From assembly GCA_003194525.1 (NCBI GenBank), contig NBIV01000016.1, positions 62,001-126,000 on the forward strand: a stretch of 64,000 nucleotides of DNA, read 5' to 3'. This DNA is from Gracilariopsis chorda. Lineage: Eukaryota > Rhodophyta > Florideophyceae > Gracilariales > Gracilariaceae. The stretch's first letter is position 1, and each line of letters opens with the position of its first letter. Shown here in pieces: positions 30,550-41,100 of the stretch. The notes below the pieces were generated by a model, which was not told the origin of the DNA, did not search any database, and worked only from the letters and a program-made list of their open reading frames with translations. A program made the translations under genes and the position numbers.

Positions 30550-31187
30550 TCTTTCGCATCCGGTTTGATGGCGGTAATAAAAGAAAGCGTGAAACCAATT
30601 ACTTGAAAGCGAGTATAGAACAAGCAGTCAGAGACGATCAGAAACGGTGGAAGAGGCAGAAAGCTGTTCTGGAAGCTCTTGTAACGATGAAGACGTATTT
30701 CACCAGGTTCTGGGATGGCACAACGGCGTTGCTGTCACAGCGTCAGTGACATCATGTCCAACAGTGTTGGACCTGTACTTCAAAATTATATGCTGCAAAA
30801 CTAAACGAAATCGGATGGCAACGGCTTGCCGCCTTTTGACTCGTGCTTTTCCCTTTTTTGAGCATGACAAATAGCCGAAGTGCAGGGCTTCGACCCCAAT
30901 CACTTCTGCCAACAGCGCGACTCCTGTATCTTGTGTAGCCGACGGCGCCATTCCAGATTCTCTGGATTGGTTTTATTCGGCAAAGAACTGGGACGGAATA
31001 CCCAGCTGCTGCCCCACAATCGTGCTTTCCCTCTGAAGCATCGTGTCCGTCGCCTCAGCGGCAAAGGAAGACTTCACACTGATTTCACGTTTTTCTGTGG
31101 TCTTTCTAGATTTGCTATACTGCCGGCCGGTTTCCACTCTCCCACCAGAGTGCAGCATACGCGTCTTCGGCGAGATTTTTGGGCCTT
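30550..31187. other. Divergent promoter region of Sel1-repeat and LSD1-like genes
   Basis: About 640 bp serving both flanking genes. No supported coding sequence. The last 200 bases are pyrimidine-rich on the plus strand. No tRNA could be confirmed, although a TTCGA-containing stretch near 30886 was checked. Confidence 0.4.
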
Positions 31188-34100
31188 ATGGAAACCTCAT
31201 CCCAGGGAAATGAACAGCCAGCTTCTGCTTTGACCCCACCTCTGTGTCCAGGTGCAGCTTCTCCTGTTCAGAACATCGTAAACAAATTATTCGAAAATGT
31301 TTTCAAGTCGGATCGGCCAAAAGAGCAACAACCAAGCAGCTCTAACCACCCAGAAGGTGAGCGTAAGGAGAAGGACAATAACGAAGCAGGCAAAGATGAA
31401 TTAATTGAGCTCTTTTCACCAGGTCTCTTTGACATGGAAGATAATTCTGACGTAGTATATATCATGTCCGGGCCTGAAGAGTCTTCCATAGATGAATCTT
31501 GCTGGGAGATAGATTCAGAATTGGCTGCAGAAGCTCAGAGAAATGCGAACAATGCAGAAGCGGACCATATGTGTCCCAAAGAGAGCAAGAGGCACCGTAA
31601 CAATCAAACCGTAGAGAACTATACTGAACCGAAGTCGGCGCAAAGACCACATTCTGAAATCCATTCTCATCAAGAACCAAACCAATCTAGTCCAATAGGG
31701 TCGTCAGCGAAAGACGCATCCACGAAGGGCGATTCTTCAGCACCAGAGAAGTTAACAAGTCAAATACGCTCTCATGCTATGTCGCCTCCAAAACACGAGG
31801 CTTCCAAGCTTCATTCTCGAAATAGGTCTGCTCCTTCTAGCCCTTTTGAGCCGGAATACGAAGAGCCAGAGCTTGTAACGAAAGCAAGCGCTTCTGGTTG
31901 CCGACTAAGCTTGGGTTCGCGATTAGCTGTGACAAAGTCTGGTAGCATTGAAGAGAAGAAGTCAAGTCCTCGCCTTGAAGCTGCCAGTGAGATCCAAAAA
32001 CGTGAAAAGCCGTCTCGTCCAAACGCAAAAGCACTGGATTCCCCGAAGTTGCACATGTCAAATCGCAGAGCAGACCAGAAACAAGATTCCAGGTTATTAT
32101 CAAGCAAAAAGAATGAAGAAGCCAATCATGTCCTGAAAGACAAGCACAATTCACTCGATGGAAAACAGATGCAGAGTAGTACAACTACGCCAGATGAGGC
32201 TCATCAAGAACAGATGAATGGACTGTATTTGTCGGAAACTAAGAAGAATCGTGATTGCCATGATGGTGCAGAAACGTCTAAACATACTGCGGTACTAAAA
32301 AGCTCGCCTGCCATTGGCGCTAATGGTAAGCTTTCAGCGCATCGAAGGTCTCGGCCCAAACAAACAGAGATGGGAGATCTAACTGCAGTTACGGCGCCAG
32401 AAGCGGTCACAGACCGTAAACGATTAGGAGGCTCTGATACGAAGGATTCTGGTTTAGCATCAAAACATCCACGTAGCGGGTCTCTTGATACTAGAAATGG
32501 CGACCGAGGACACCCGAACAAAGTCATGGCCGACGATGCCCACATAATTGACACTGACGTGGATGCAGCGAAAAATGTTTCTCGAGTGCACGCAACAGAT
32601 GAAAATCGCACGGACAAAGACGAAGAGTTGAAATCAAGTCACCCATTAACAAAGTCTAGCTATGGTACTATGCAGCCGGAATCAAATGGAGACCTAGACT
32701 TAACCTCAACGGCGAGAGAAGCTGGTGGTTCGTGCGGGATAAAGAACAATCCCCGAACCATTAGCGTCCATGGTGAAACCAGCTACGCCAAAGAAGGCCA
32801 GAACCCCCACCTTAATCCAACGGAAAATCATAATCACTCCACCGTCAAAGAAGATGTAATTGAAATGAAAAATGACACAGAAGTGGCCGGAAAAAGTTCA
32901 AGTAATCCAAAGAGAAAGCTTTTGGAAATTGCTGAACCCGATGTTTCTACGCAGAGTAAAAGCCCTCGGGGAGAAGAACGTCCAATGAAAAGGTCTAGGT
33001 CGAACGAGTTGCGGACAACACCACCACGAAAGACCAAAAAGCGTGAAAGGACAACTCCTTCTCCAACCACACGAAGAGTGAAGTCTGGCGCCAGACTAGA
33101 GGGTCATGGGATATCTTTAAAAGGCGTTTCTTTCTGTGGGTACTCTGACTTTTCAACCTTGGTTGGTCACGAGATATCTGCAGTCATTGATGACCAAAGA
33201 TACTCCGGCTGGGTGATGGATCCCAATCCACCAGTGCCTAGCTTTGACTTCTCTAAAGATAACAGGAACAAGGTCTTAGCCAAAAGAGTATCAGATCTAG
33301 TGAAGAGCTATGATACAGCTCAAGCAAGACATACTGATTCACCGATGAAACCTAAACCGGACAGCTTAACTCCGGATAACAGTGATGTCAGAGTTCTTCC
33401 AAACGCTGGTACTACATCGTATGCTGATACTAATATGCATAGTCATGGCAGAACGGTTTTGGATACCAGTGTTCCACAGAGAAGTGTGTTGATCGTAGGT
33501 GCAGGGATTGCAGGGATTGCCGCTGCTCGTGCGTTGACTGAACGAGGGTTTAAAGTCACTGTTTTGGAAGGACGAGATCGCATAGGTGGACGTATCGCAA
33601 CAGACTGGTCAACCGGTTTTCCTGTAGATCTTGGAGCCGCGTATATTCATGGCGCTTATGGCAATCCACTCTCGGAAGTAGCTCGAGAAGCGGAGTTACG
33701 CACTTTTTCCCCAAGAGACGTTGACACATTGTTTTACTCCAATGGAAAGCGCGTAAGCAGAAAACTGGACGAACTTGCCGAGAATGTATGGAAAGCTCTA
33801 CTTAGACGTGCAGGAAGTATTGCGAAATCTGGCATACTGAAACAACCGAATCTTGACTTATCCCTTGGTAAGCTACTGAATCGTTTGAAGGTTGTTGTCA
33901 AAGGAGGCTGCGGTAAGGAGTTGAATGAATTATTGGGGTGGCATGCGTCAAATTTAGAAATGGCTTGTGCCTCAGAGCTAACCGGACTTAGCGCTAAACA
34001 CTACGATATGGATGATCGCGCTGGGTTTTCAGGATCACACAAACTGGTCCGGGATGGGTACTCTGCGATTGTATATGCTCTTGCACAAACCATCGATATT

Positions 34101-35153
34101 CAGCTCGGAGCCCGAGTAGTTTCAATCCAGAGAGATGTTCCAGTTGAAAAGTCCTCCAAGCCGGTCACAAACGACCAGGATGGTAGGTCAACAAATCCGG
34201 ACGATTCCAATGTTGCTTCCGCAGGAGATGGAGGAACAGTTAAGAAAGATTGCTCAACCAAGACCAGAGCGGTCCGTGTGATCACGGACGATGGAAGCGA
34301 ACACGTTGCCGAATCATGTATTGTTACTGTCCCGCTTGGCATACTTCAGAACGGCGATATTAGCTTCGTTCCAAAATTGCCGCAAAGAAAACGGACAGCG
34401 ATCAATAGTATTGGGTTTGGTGTCGTCGACAAGATCGTCATGGAGTTTGAAAGACCTTTTTGGATTTCAAAAAGGTATGAAACCCACGATAGTGACAAGG
34501 GCGAACTCGATGGTCCGGATCAAATTGGGAGAGTATCAAAGGACCAAGGGGTGTTTTCATTTTTCATATCGTTGTGGAGGTGTGTTGGTGCTCCTATTCT
34601 TATTGCCGTCACTTCAGGGAAGTTCGCTGAGTTCATTGAACAGAGCAAAGATTCAGAGGTGCTTGACATGGCATTGGCAGCGCTGGATGAGATGTTCCCA
34701 GACAGACATTCCTCCAAGCTTGTGTCTCATACCGTAACTAGGTGGAAAGCAGACCAGTTCTCTAGAGGTTCGTATTCATATCCCAGAGTTGGGACGACCC
34801 CCCAAGACTACATCGAGTTTTCAAAACCAGTGGGGAATCTATACTTTGCTGGCGAGGCAACTCACCAAGACCATCCTGCTACAGCTCATGGCGCGTACAT
34901 GAGTGGCCTTCGTGAGGCTTCTCGCGTTATTTCTGGTAGTGGCTTGAGCGAATCAGCTCGTCGAAAGTATGCTCGGGACCTTTTCCTCATGCAGAATCCA
35001 CATGCATTTTTGCGGAATAATGGTGCGGGTAACAGAAAGCTACATAATGGACACGGAAAACGAGCAGCTGGAAACGGTGACACTCGAGGTTCCCAGAAGT
35101 CACCGGGATCTCGAACTCCACGTAAGAGGAGGAAGACCAGACGCTCAGACTGA
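31188..35153 (+). CDS. LSD1-like flavin amine oxidase (histone lysine demethylase type)
   Basis: A 1321-residue protein starting at the ATG at 31188; the frame is open three codons further with TTG only. Residues 1 to about 760 are hydrophilic, Ser/Lys/Glu-rich and probably disordered, with basic nuclear-localisation-like clusters (PRKTKKRERTTPSPTTRR). The C-terminal catalytic part begins with the FAD-binding motif VLIVGAGIAGIAAARALTE (about 765-783) and RIGGRI. It continues with WHASNLEMACASELTGLSAK, which closely follows the LSD1 WHFANLEFA segment, and ends with YFAGEATHQDHPATAHGAYM (near 1220). No Tower insertion is present and no SWIRM domain was recognised. The chain ends in a basic tail (RTPRKRRKTRRSD). 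It is likely a nuclear H3K4-type demethylase; a polyamine oxidase role is less likely given the LSD1-like core and nuclear tail. Confidence 0.83.
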   Translation: METSSQGNEQPASALTPPLCPGAASPVQNIVNKLFENVFKSDRPKEQQPSSSNHPEGERKEKDNNEAGKDELIELFSPGLFDMEDNSDVVYIMSGPEESSIDESCWEIDSELAAEAQRNANNAEADHMCPKESKRHRNNQTVENYTEPKSAQRPHSEIHSHQEPNQSSPIGSSAKDASTKGDSSAPEKLTSQIRSHAMSPPKHEASKLHSRNRSAPSSPFEPEYEEPELVTKASASGCRLSLGSRLAVTKSGSIEEKKSSPRLEAASEIQKREKPSRPNAKALDSPKLHMSNRRADQKQDSRLLSSKKNEEANHVLKDKHNSLDGKQMQSSTTTPDEAHQEQMNGLYLSETKKNRDCHDGAETSKHTAVLKSSPAIGANGKLSAHRRSRPKQTEMGDLTAVTAPEAVTDRKRLGGSDTKDSGLASKHPRSGSLDTRNGDRGHPNKVMADDAHIIDTDVDAAKNVSRVHATDENRTDKDEELKSSHPLTKSSYGTMQPESNGDLDLTSTAREAGGSCGIKNNPRTISVHGETSYAKEGQNPHLNPTENHNHSTVKEDVIEMKNDTEVAGKSSSNPKRKLLEIAEPDVSTQSKSPRGEERPMKRSRSNELRTTPPRKTKKRERTTPSPTTRRVKSGARLEGHGISLKGVSFCGYSDFSTLVGHEISAVIDDQRYSGWVMDPNPPVPSFDFSKDNRNKVLAKRVSDLVKSYDTAQARHTDSPMKPKPDSLTPDNSDVRVLPNAGTTSYADTNMHSHGRTVLDTSVPQRSVLIVGAGIAGIAAARALTERGFKVTVLEGRDRIGGRIATDWSTGFPVDLGAAYIHGAYGNPLSEVAREAELRTFSPRDVDTLFYSNGKRVSRKLDELAENVWKALLRRAGSIAKSGILKQPNLDLSLGKLLNRLKVVVKGGCGKELNELLGWHASNLEMACASELTGLSAKHYDMDDRAGFSGSHKLVRDGYSAIVYALAQTIDIQLGARVVSIQRDVPVEKSSKPVTNDQDGRSTNPDDSNVASAGDGGTVKKDCSTKTRAVRVITDDGSEHVAESCIVTVPLGILQNGDISFVPKLPQRKRTAINSIGFGVVDKIVMEFERPFWISKRYETHDSDKGELDGPDQIGRVSKDQGVFSFFISLWRCVGAPILIAVTSGKFAEFIEQSKDSEVLDMALAALDEMFPDRHSSKLVSHTVTRWKADQFSRGSYSYPRVGTTPQDYIEFSKPVGNLYFAGEATHQDHPATAHGAYMSGLREASRVISGSGLSESARRKYARDLFLMQNPHAFLRNNGAGNRKLHNGHGKRAAGNGDTRGSQKSPGSRTPRKRRKTRRSD

Positions 35154-36044
35154 AAGAAGTTTCTCGCGCAAACGCGCTATCGCGCGGTATCAATTAGAGG
35201 AGTGGCTCAGCAACCTGATCTTCTGAAGAATTCAGTTTGTGTCATTGAGCCCGATTTGACGATCCACCCAGTAGGACACTTGCGCATTAGTTAAATACTA
35301 GTGACATAAACGGAAGCGTACTTTAGATTCGTAGGAGAGTACTAGAGTCAGGACTCCTGACCATTTCTGTGAATGAAGCTGTCTGTTGTGGTCGAGTCTG
35401 AAACAACCTGCAACCAACATTCGTGTACTTGTAACAATTAGCTCAAAAGACAGCTATTCAAGTAAATCCACAAGCAAGAAAAAGGTATGATGTCAATAAC
35501 GAATCTTCGCAAGAGTACTCGAAACCTATTACACCACTTCCCGATCTCAGGCAAGGGAGGGGGCTCATTGGCAATGTGGAATCAGCTAAGTAGGGGCCTC
35601 GTGAGTAGAAGTTTCCTTCTTCTTGAGAGCAGTACCGATATGATGCAGCGCCAAACCGAGCCGAGAGACGTCCACACCAGATCGATGATGTTGAACCCTA
35701 GACGGCTAAACATGTAGGACTAGGATTCCCAACCTTTGTTAACTTTCTAACTCTTATCTCTGCAAACATTTATCTTTTGTAGCTATGTACACCACGATGG
35801 TCTATATTCCTGTAAATGTTTCAGCGATAAGCATATGAAGGCAAACAAATAAGGTTGAAGAGTTAAGACTCTGCCGTTGGAGAGATAGCTAATCCTCTAA
35901 CCCTCTTAACTTTCGCCATCTCCTACCCATAGGATAGTCTGATAGAGACTGCATTTTCTGGCACGAAAGTGCTTGAAAGGGTAAAACTCTTAACCCTTTA
36001 GCCTTCCCTTTACCAGCTTAATAGTGTAGACCATTTCATTCTTA

Positions 36045-36109
36045 GATGCCGCCGAAGAGCGGCATCCCGGCGTCGAGAGCTCCCGCCTCTCCGAGAGAGG
36101 CAGAGCTCT
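36045..36109. repeat. Two adjacent short hairpins
   Basis: The first is GATGCCGC-CGAAGA-GCGGCATC (36045-36066), a perfect 8-bp stem. The second is a compound stem of 14 bp: outer AGAGCTC/GAGCTCT and inner GCCTCTC-CGA-GAGAGGC (36076-36109), with only a 2-to-1-base bulge between the two parts. They lie 10 bp apart. They could be RNA structures in an untranscribed or 3' region; function is unknown. Confidence 0.7.
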
Positions 36110-36170
36110 AACCCTGAATCAATGGTAAGGACATGACCAGAAAAGCTGTTGGTTTATCTAGAGGGCGAGG

Positions 36171-36231
36171 GGTTCTTCTCAATGCAAGGGTTACTGTGAA
36201 CTTCACAGTAACCCTTGCATTGAGAAGAACC
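36171..36231. repeat. 61-nt perfect inverted repeat (foldback)
   Basis: Two perfectly complementary 30-nt arms (36171-36200 and 36202-36231) around a single central base. The ends read GGTTCTTCTC / GAGAAGAACC. It lies 28 bp left of the Harbinger terminal repeat. Arm length and loop size equal those of the foldback at 7171-7231, but the sequences are unrelated. Confidence 0.9.
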
Positions 36232-36258
36232 GTAGCGTGAAGAGTTATCCTGTAAAGT

Positions 36259-36275
36259 GAGTGCATGCAGAAATT
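36259..36275 (+). repeat. Harbinger left terminal inverted repeat
   Basis: GAGTGCATGCAGAAATT, a perfect 17-bp match to the complement of 59774-59790. It is preceded by AGT, the left copy of the 3-bp target duplication. Confidence 0.9.
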
Positions 36276-37081
36276 CCATGTCGGTCATTCGGTCAAATAT
36301 TTGGCGGGGACCTCATGCGATTCAGAAATACATACATCACCGAACGCGCCAAAATAATGGCGCGAAGCCCTCAACCGATACATCATGTCCCTACGCACTC
36401 CATGTAGATCACTGCCTATCAATCTCAGCATCTCACTGAGAACAACCTGACTTGCAACGTGCAGTTTTGCAATGAATACCCTGACATCCACCATTGTTGA
36501 TATAAACCATCAAGTTGCGCCCCATTAGTGTCCACCGCAACAAAGTTCGTCGTTACTACCTGTCGCTCCAGCACGTCTTCCCGTTGTCACATCTCAAAAC
36601 CAACAAACAAAAGCGACAAAAAAGAACAAAAAAGGTCGTACAGGAGCCCCAAACTATAATGAAGATGACATTACTGCTCTTTTAGATATCGTTGAACGGA
36701 TTGAACCAATAGGTGCAAAAATGTAGGCCATAGTAGCGGAAGAGTTTGACATCTGGCGCAAGAGCAGTGAGCAGTGACAGACCTTTCACGGACCACGATT
36801 CTCTCAAGAACAAATTTGACAAGCTCTGCAACTCTAAACAGCCTACCGGTGATCCTTTGTGTCCCGCTAATGTGCGAAGAGCTAAACATATTGCTCGAGA
36901 TATTCAAGAAACAATTGGAGCCAAACTGCTTGAAGAAAAAAAGTGACGACGAGAATGAAGGCATCTCTTCAAAGAAATATGTGGAAAGCGAAAAGAACGT
37001 GGCTGGAGTTGGGGCGCGTGAGAAACGTCGACCAGTTGCGTTTGCTGGGTTACACGGTGAGAAGCAGAAGACGGACAATAC

Positions 37082-37907
37082 TGTTGTGCAATGCCCCAAA
37101 GCGGAAAAACACCGAAAGACATTCGAGATCTTCCTCTCACGAGGTGAACCCAGTTGGGTAGAGCCCTCCCAGAGGTGTCACGGCGAAGCCGGTTTGTAAG
37201 ACCAGGGACACCTGTTGCGACTCGCGCAGGGAGGTGAAGGCGTAGAATCGGTATCCGCGTGAGCGGGGTGTGATCCTCAGTAGAGGTATGTTTCCACGTA
37301 AGTGGGGGCCTGTGGGCGGATGCGCACACGAGGGCCGCGGATAGCGGGAGGTGCTACCCTAAAAAGGGAAAAAGGAAGGGCGAAGAGGAGGAAGAGAGGG
37401 CGAAGTGAGTCGCGAGAGCGACGGGGACGAACTGCGATGCCGGTGGACAGGACTCCCTATACAGGGCGAAACACCAATATGATTGGAACAATTATACTCG
37501 CAAGGATGGGCTTCTTTAGATGTGCAAGGGGGTTAGATGTCCCGTGGTTTACGGCGTTTCCCTCCAAGGAGGAGTAGAGTACGCGTGCAAGCGGCAACAA
37601 CTAGAGCCAATTCCCCAGGTTGGGGTCCCTTGTTGGGGAAGGTTTACTGGTGCAACGGCAGTGCGCCGTCGCACTAAGTACTAGCTTCCCAGAAATGGGT
37701 GTGAAAATAATAAATAATATTAACTAAAATACTCCACATTTCGTGGCAACATCCACTACTGTGGCCAACCGCCAATTGACCCAAAACCGTTTCCCACGTG
37801 TCCATACCCACCATTGTGGGGCGTAGTTCATATACACACTACACAACCGATAATATCGGGAAAACGATCAAGTACCAAGAATCCCTCCCTGAGGGCGTTG
37901 CACAACA
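37082..37907 (-). repeat. 3' LTR of element A
   Basis: 826 bp, TG...CA, with 10-bp imperfect terminal inverted repeats TGTTGTGCAA/TTGCACAACA. Near-identical to 57231-58056. The left flank is host Harbinger sequence ending AATAC. Confidence 0.92.
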
Positions 37908-37910
37908 TAT

Positions 37911-37918
37911 CCCCCCCC
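37911..37918 (-). other. Polypurine tract of element A
   Basis: Eight consecutive G on the minus strand, three bases before the 3' LTR. This is the expected plus-strand primer position, and it fixes the orientation of A. Confidence 0.75.
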
Positions 37919-38162
37919 TAAGACAGGAAAACGACCGCGGACGCGGAGGGTTCCCAGACGAAAATGGGTGATAAAAGCGCGTACGCCGTCTCCGGTTCTT
38001 CTTCCTGGCATAGCCGGCTATTGTAGTATAGTGTTGTGGGGGGCTAGCTGCTCCCTTAAATAAACTTTCCCGTTTAGAACGGTGATTCTCATTTGAGTTC
38101 CCCGTCTTCCACGGACCTTGCCTTGTTATCCTTTCCTATCGCTCTCCGCTCGCGCGGCAACG

Positions 38163-41100
38163 TTACCCAACTTGGGCATTAACCAGCGTGGCTGGGGCTG
38201 CACTTCCCGTTTGACGGTGGTATCGCAGGACCTGCAAGCGTGGGAGGTGTTCAATTGGCTCCCACGTATCCCCACTGGGGTCGTACCCGTACCAGAGGAC
38301 GCGGTATTGTAGAATACCATCCTGGTCCCAGGTGTGTCCGACAAGTCGGTCTACTACGAACTCTCGTTCGTAGACCTGCCGGCCGTGCCGGGTGGTGGTT
38401 GTACTCCCTTGCGGGGGCTGCCCGCTGTGCGGTATAATGTCCCTTAGCAGGGTGTTCGGCGATAACTGCGGCGTTGCCGTGCGCTGTGATAGCGGCCGCT
38501 GCTCATGCGGGAAGATATCCCTCAAGAGGGTGTGTGGTGCCACGGTTCTCACCGGCAAGTCATTTCCCATTGGGGCAGGTTCATTTCCGCTTTCGCGGTA
38601 TTGCGGGCGAACCGCCAGTCGGCGGGGGACTTGGGCTCCGCCTTCGCGGTTGAGCTCACGAACCGCGAGTTTGCGGGAAGATGACCGCTCCTGCGGAATC
38701 GGCATTTCTACAATCCCCTGGGGGGTCCCGTGCGACACGGTGATTGGGTGGCAAACTGCCTCCCTGCCAGGCGCACGAGCGCTCTGCACCATACGTTCCA
38801 GCGATGCCGTGGTGTCCCCGGCTACTGACGGGTTGCCTGGGGCTAACTCTGGTACACCGGTATTTTGGTCAAAATTCCCCTTTGGGGGGTGCCGGGCAGG
38901 TGCCGATGACACCCTTTTCAGGGGCTTGGGCGCTAAGTGCGGTGCACCGTCTCCATGCGGAGGAGCAGCGTCCGGTATGACCGGTTTCGAGCGTGCGATG
39001 GCGTGCGCTTTTTCCGAGTTCCTCGGTTCTTCCCCGCAGTGTTGCGGGAGGTGGCGCAAATTATTCCCCGGAACGGGGGCTTCAATTCCGTCGACGACGG
39101 GAGGCGTTTCCGGCGCTTGCGGGCCAGGGCCTGAACCTTCGGCTCCGGCTTGGCTGCCTTTTTCCCCAGGAGGGGTGTGGGGATTTCCCAGCGGCGCTGG
39201 TGTATCTGGGCGCCTCTTCTCCGCAAGGCGCGGGTCTGATCGACCTGATTGAACCGCTTCCGCGGGGACTTCCGCCAACGGCGGCTTCGAGGCATCGCTC
39301 TGCCCAGGGGATTGGGGGCGATCGTCGCCGTACTCCCGTAACGGGGATCCTTCTCTTACAGGGGTGTGCGGTAGCTGCGTTTCAACTTCCCGTTGCGACG
39401 GCGATATCGTTCCTCGAAAACGAGTGTTCTCCTCCCCCTTCTTAGACGGAGCGGCGGGATAAGGGATAACATTCCCCGCCTGGCGGGTGTAAATTCGCGC
39501 CAGGGGGGCGGGCGCTGAGAGGCCCGAATTACCCGGCGGAGCCGGTGAGTCCGACAGGGTCGGTAGGTCTGAGAGTCCCCGGCTGGGGTGTGGTAGGACC
39601 GTAGGCCTAGTACGCCCGGAGGATTCCGGTGTTGCATTGCCCGTAGAAACGTGATGTTCTGAATCCAGGATTACCTCTGAGGAGGGAGGGGGGGCGAGTA
39701 CGACACGATCGTGGGAGATCCGCTCGTGTGCTCCACCTATCTCTACAACGACAGTGTCGGCATTAACAGAGATGACCTTGAAGGGTCCATCCGCCACAGG
39801 TGGGAGTTTGTGACGCTTCTCCCGTTCCGGGTTGTAGTACTCCTTCCTGATGAAGACGTAGTTATTTGCCCGAATCGGGGGGGTCTTTCCTCGCAAGCGA
39901 GCGTCAAAATCCCGCTTGTAAGCGGCTTGGGCCCGTGCCATAGACTTCCGCGCAGCGGGGACCAGCTTGGAAAGCCATTGCTTCCATTGCTGCCGGTAGA
40001 TACCCACAGATGGGAAATTGTCCAAGGTAGCTTGGGGTTCCAGCGCCACAGGCGGGGGTGTTCTAGATAGAACCAACTCGAATGGCGAAACTCCGGTAGT
40101 CCGGTGTACCTGCGTATTGTACGCGTAGGTTACCTCATCAACGTACATGTCCCAGTTCTTTGGGTGGTCTGCGACGTAGGAACGTAACGCCGCGAGTAAC
40201 GTCCGGTTAAACCGTTCAACTTGCCCATTACACTGGGGGTGGTAGGTAGTCGTGAACAAGTTGTTGATATCCAGGATGCGACAAACATCCTGGAAGAACT
40301 TGCTCACGAACTGCTTCCCGTTGTCGGAGAGCACCTCCACACGGGGACCGTAGACAAAAATCCAGTGCGTCACCAGAGCCTGGGCCACCGTGAGAGCGGT
40401 TATCCTCCGAAGAGGGACAGTCCGTACCAGCTTAGAAAAGCGGTCGTTGATGACAAGTAGAAACTTGTTTCCACGTTTTGTGGTGAGTAGTGGTGCGAGA
40501 AGATCAATTGCGATAAACTCGAGTGGCGCCCTTGCGGGGAATAGTTTCATCTTCTTCGCATTTTTGCGGAGCTTGACGCGATTCTTCGCGCATTCGCTAC
40601 AGAACCGCACAGTTGCGTAGCAATCCACCGCCATGGCGGGCCAATAGAAATCCCTTCGCAGGGTTAGGTAGAGTTTCCTCCCACCTGGGTGACCTCCGAT
40701 GGGGGCGTAGTGTGATAGATGTAACACCGGCGATTGCAGGGAATGAGGTACCACAATCTGTGGGCGGGCTTCGACCTTCCTTACGAGGTAGCCTTTGTCG
40801 TTTACCCCGAAAGGGAGATCTTCACCACCGTTGATACGGGCACGAATCCTCGTACAGAATGGGTCGCCGAATTGTTCTCGCATCATTTCTTCCGGTGATA
40901 CCGGTATGAAGTTTCCCGGTAACGGGTTCTCAGATTTATCTCGCGATACGAGTAGTTCGTCAAAGTCAGCATTCTCGTCCCAGTTTTCTGGCCCAGCCTC
41001 GACGGCATATTCCGGATCATCCGGGTCTATAGCCATGAAGCATGGGACTTCATCATCCTCCGTTGGGAGTGCTTCCCCACTTGTGGGTAACCGCGACAGA

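Larger units (their letters stand above)
35154..36258. other. Intergenic region with a cluster of foldbacks
   Basis: About 1.1 kb between the LSD1-like gene and the Harbinger element. The right half carries several inverted repeats within 200 bp (36045-36066, 36076-36109 and 36171-36231). Repeated CTTAACC/CTAACCC-like words occur at 35890-36112. No supported coding sequence. Confidence 0.45.

Noticed and set aside
30880-30910. TTCGA-containing stretch resembling a tRNA T-arm (another at 22296-22312)
   Set aside because: No matching D-arm, anticodon arm or acceptor stem could be drawn around either.
37302-37577. 91-codon frames inside the LTRs of A (also 57451-57726) and 109-codon frames inside the LTRs of B
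   Set aside because: Lie wholly within LTRs, duplicated only because the LTRs are duplicated; composition-driven.
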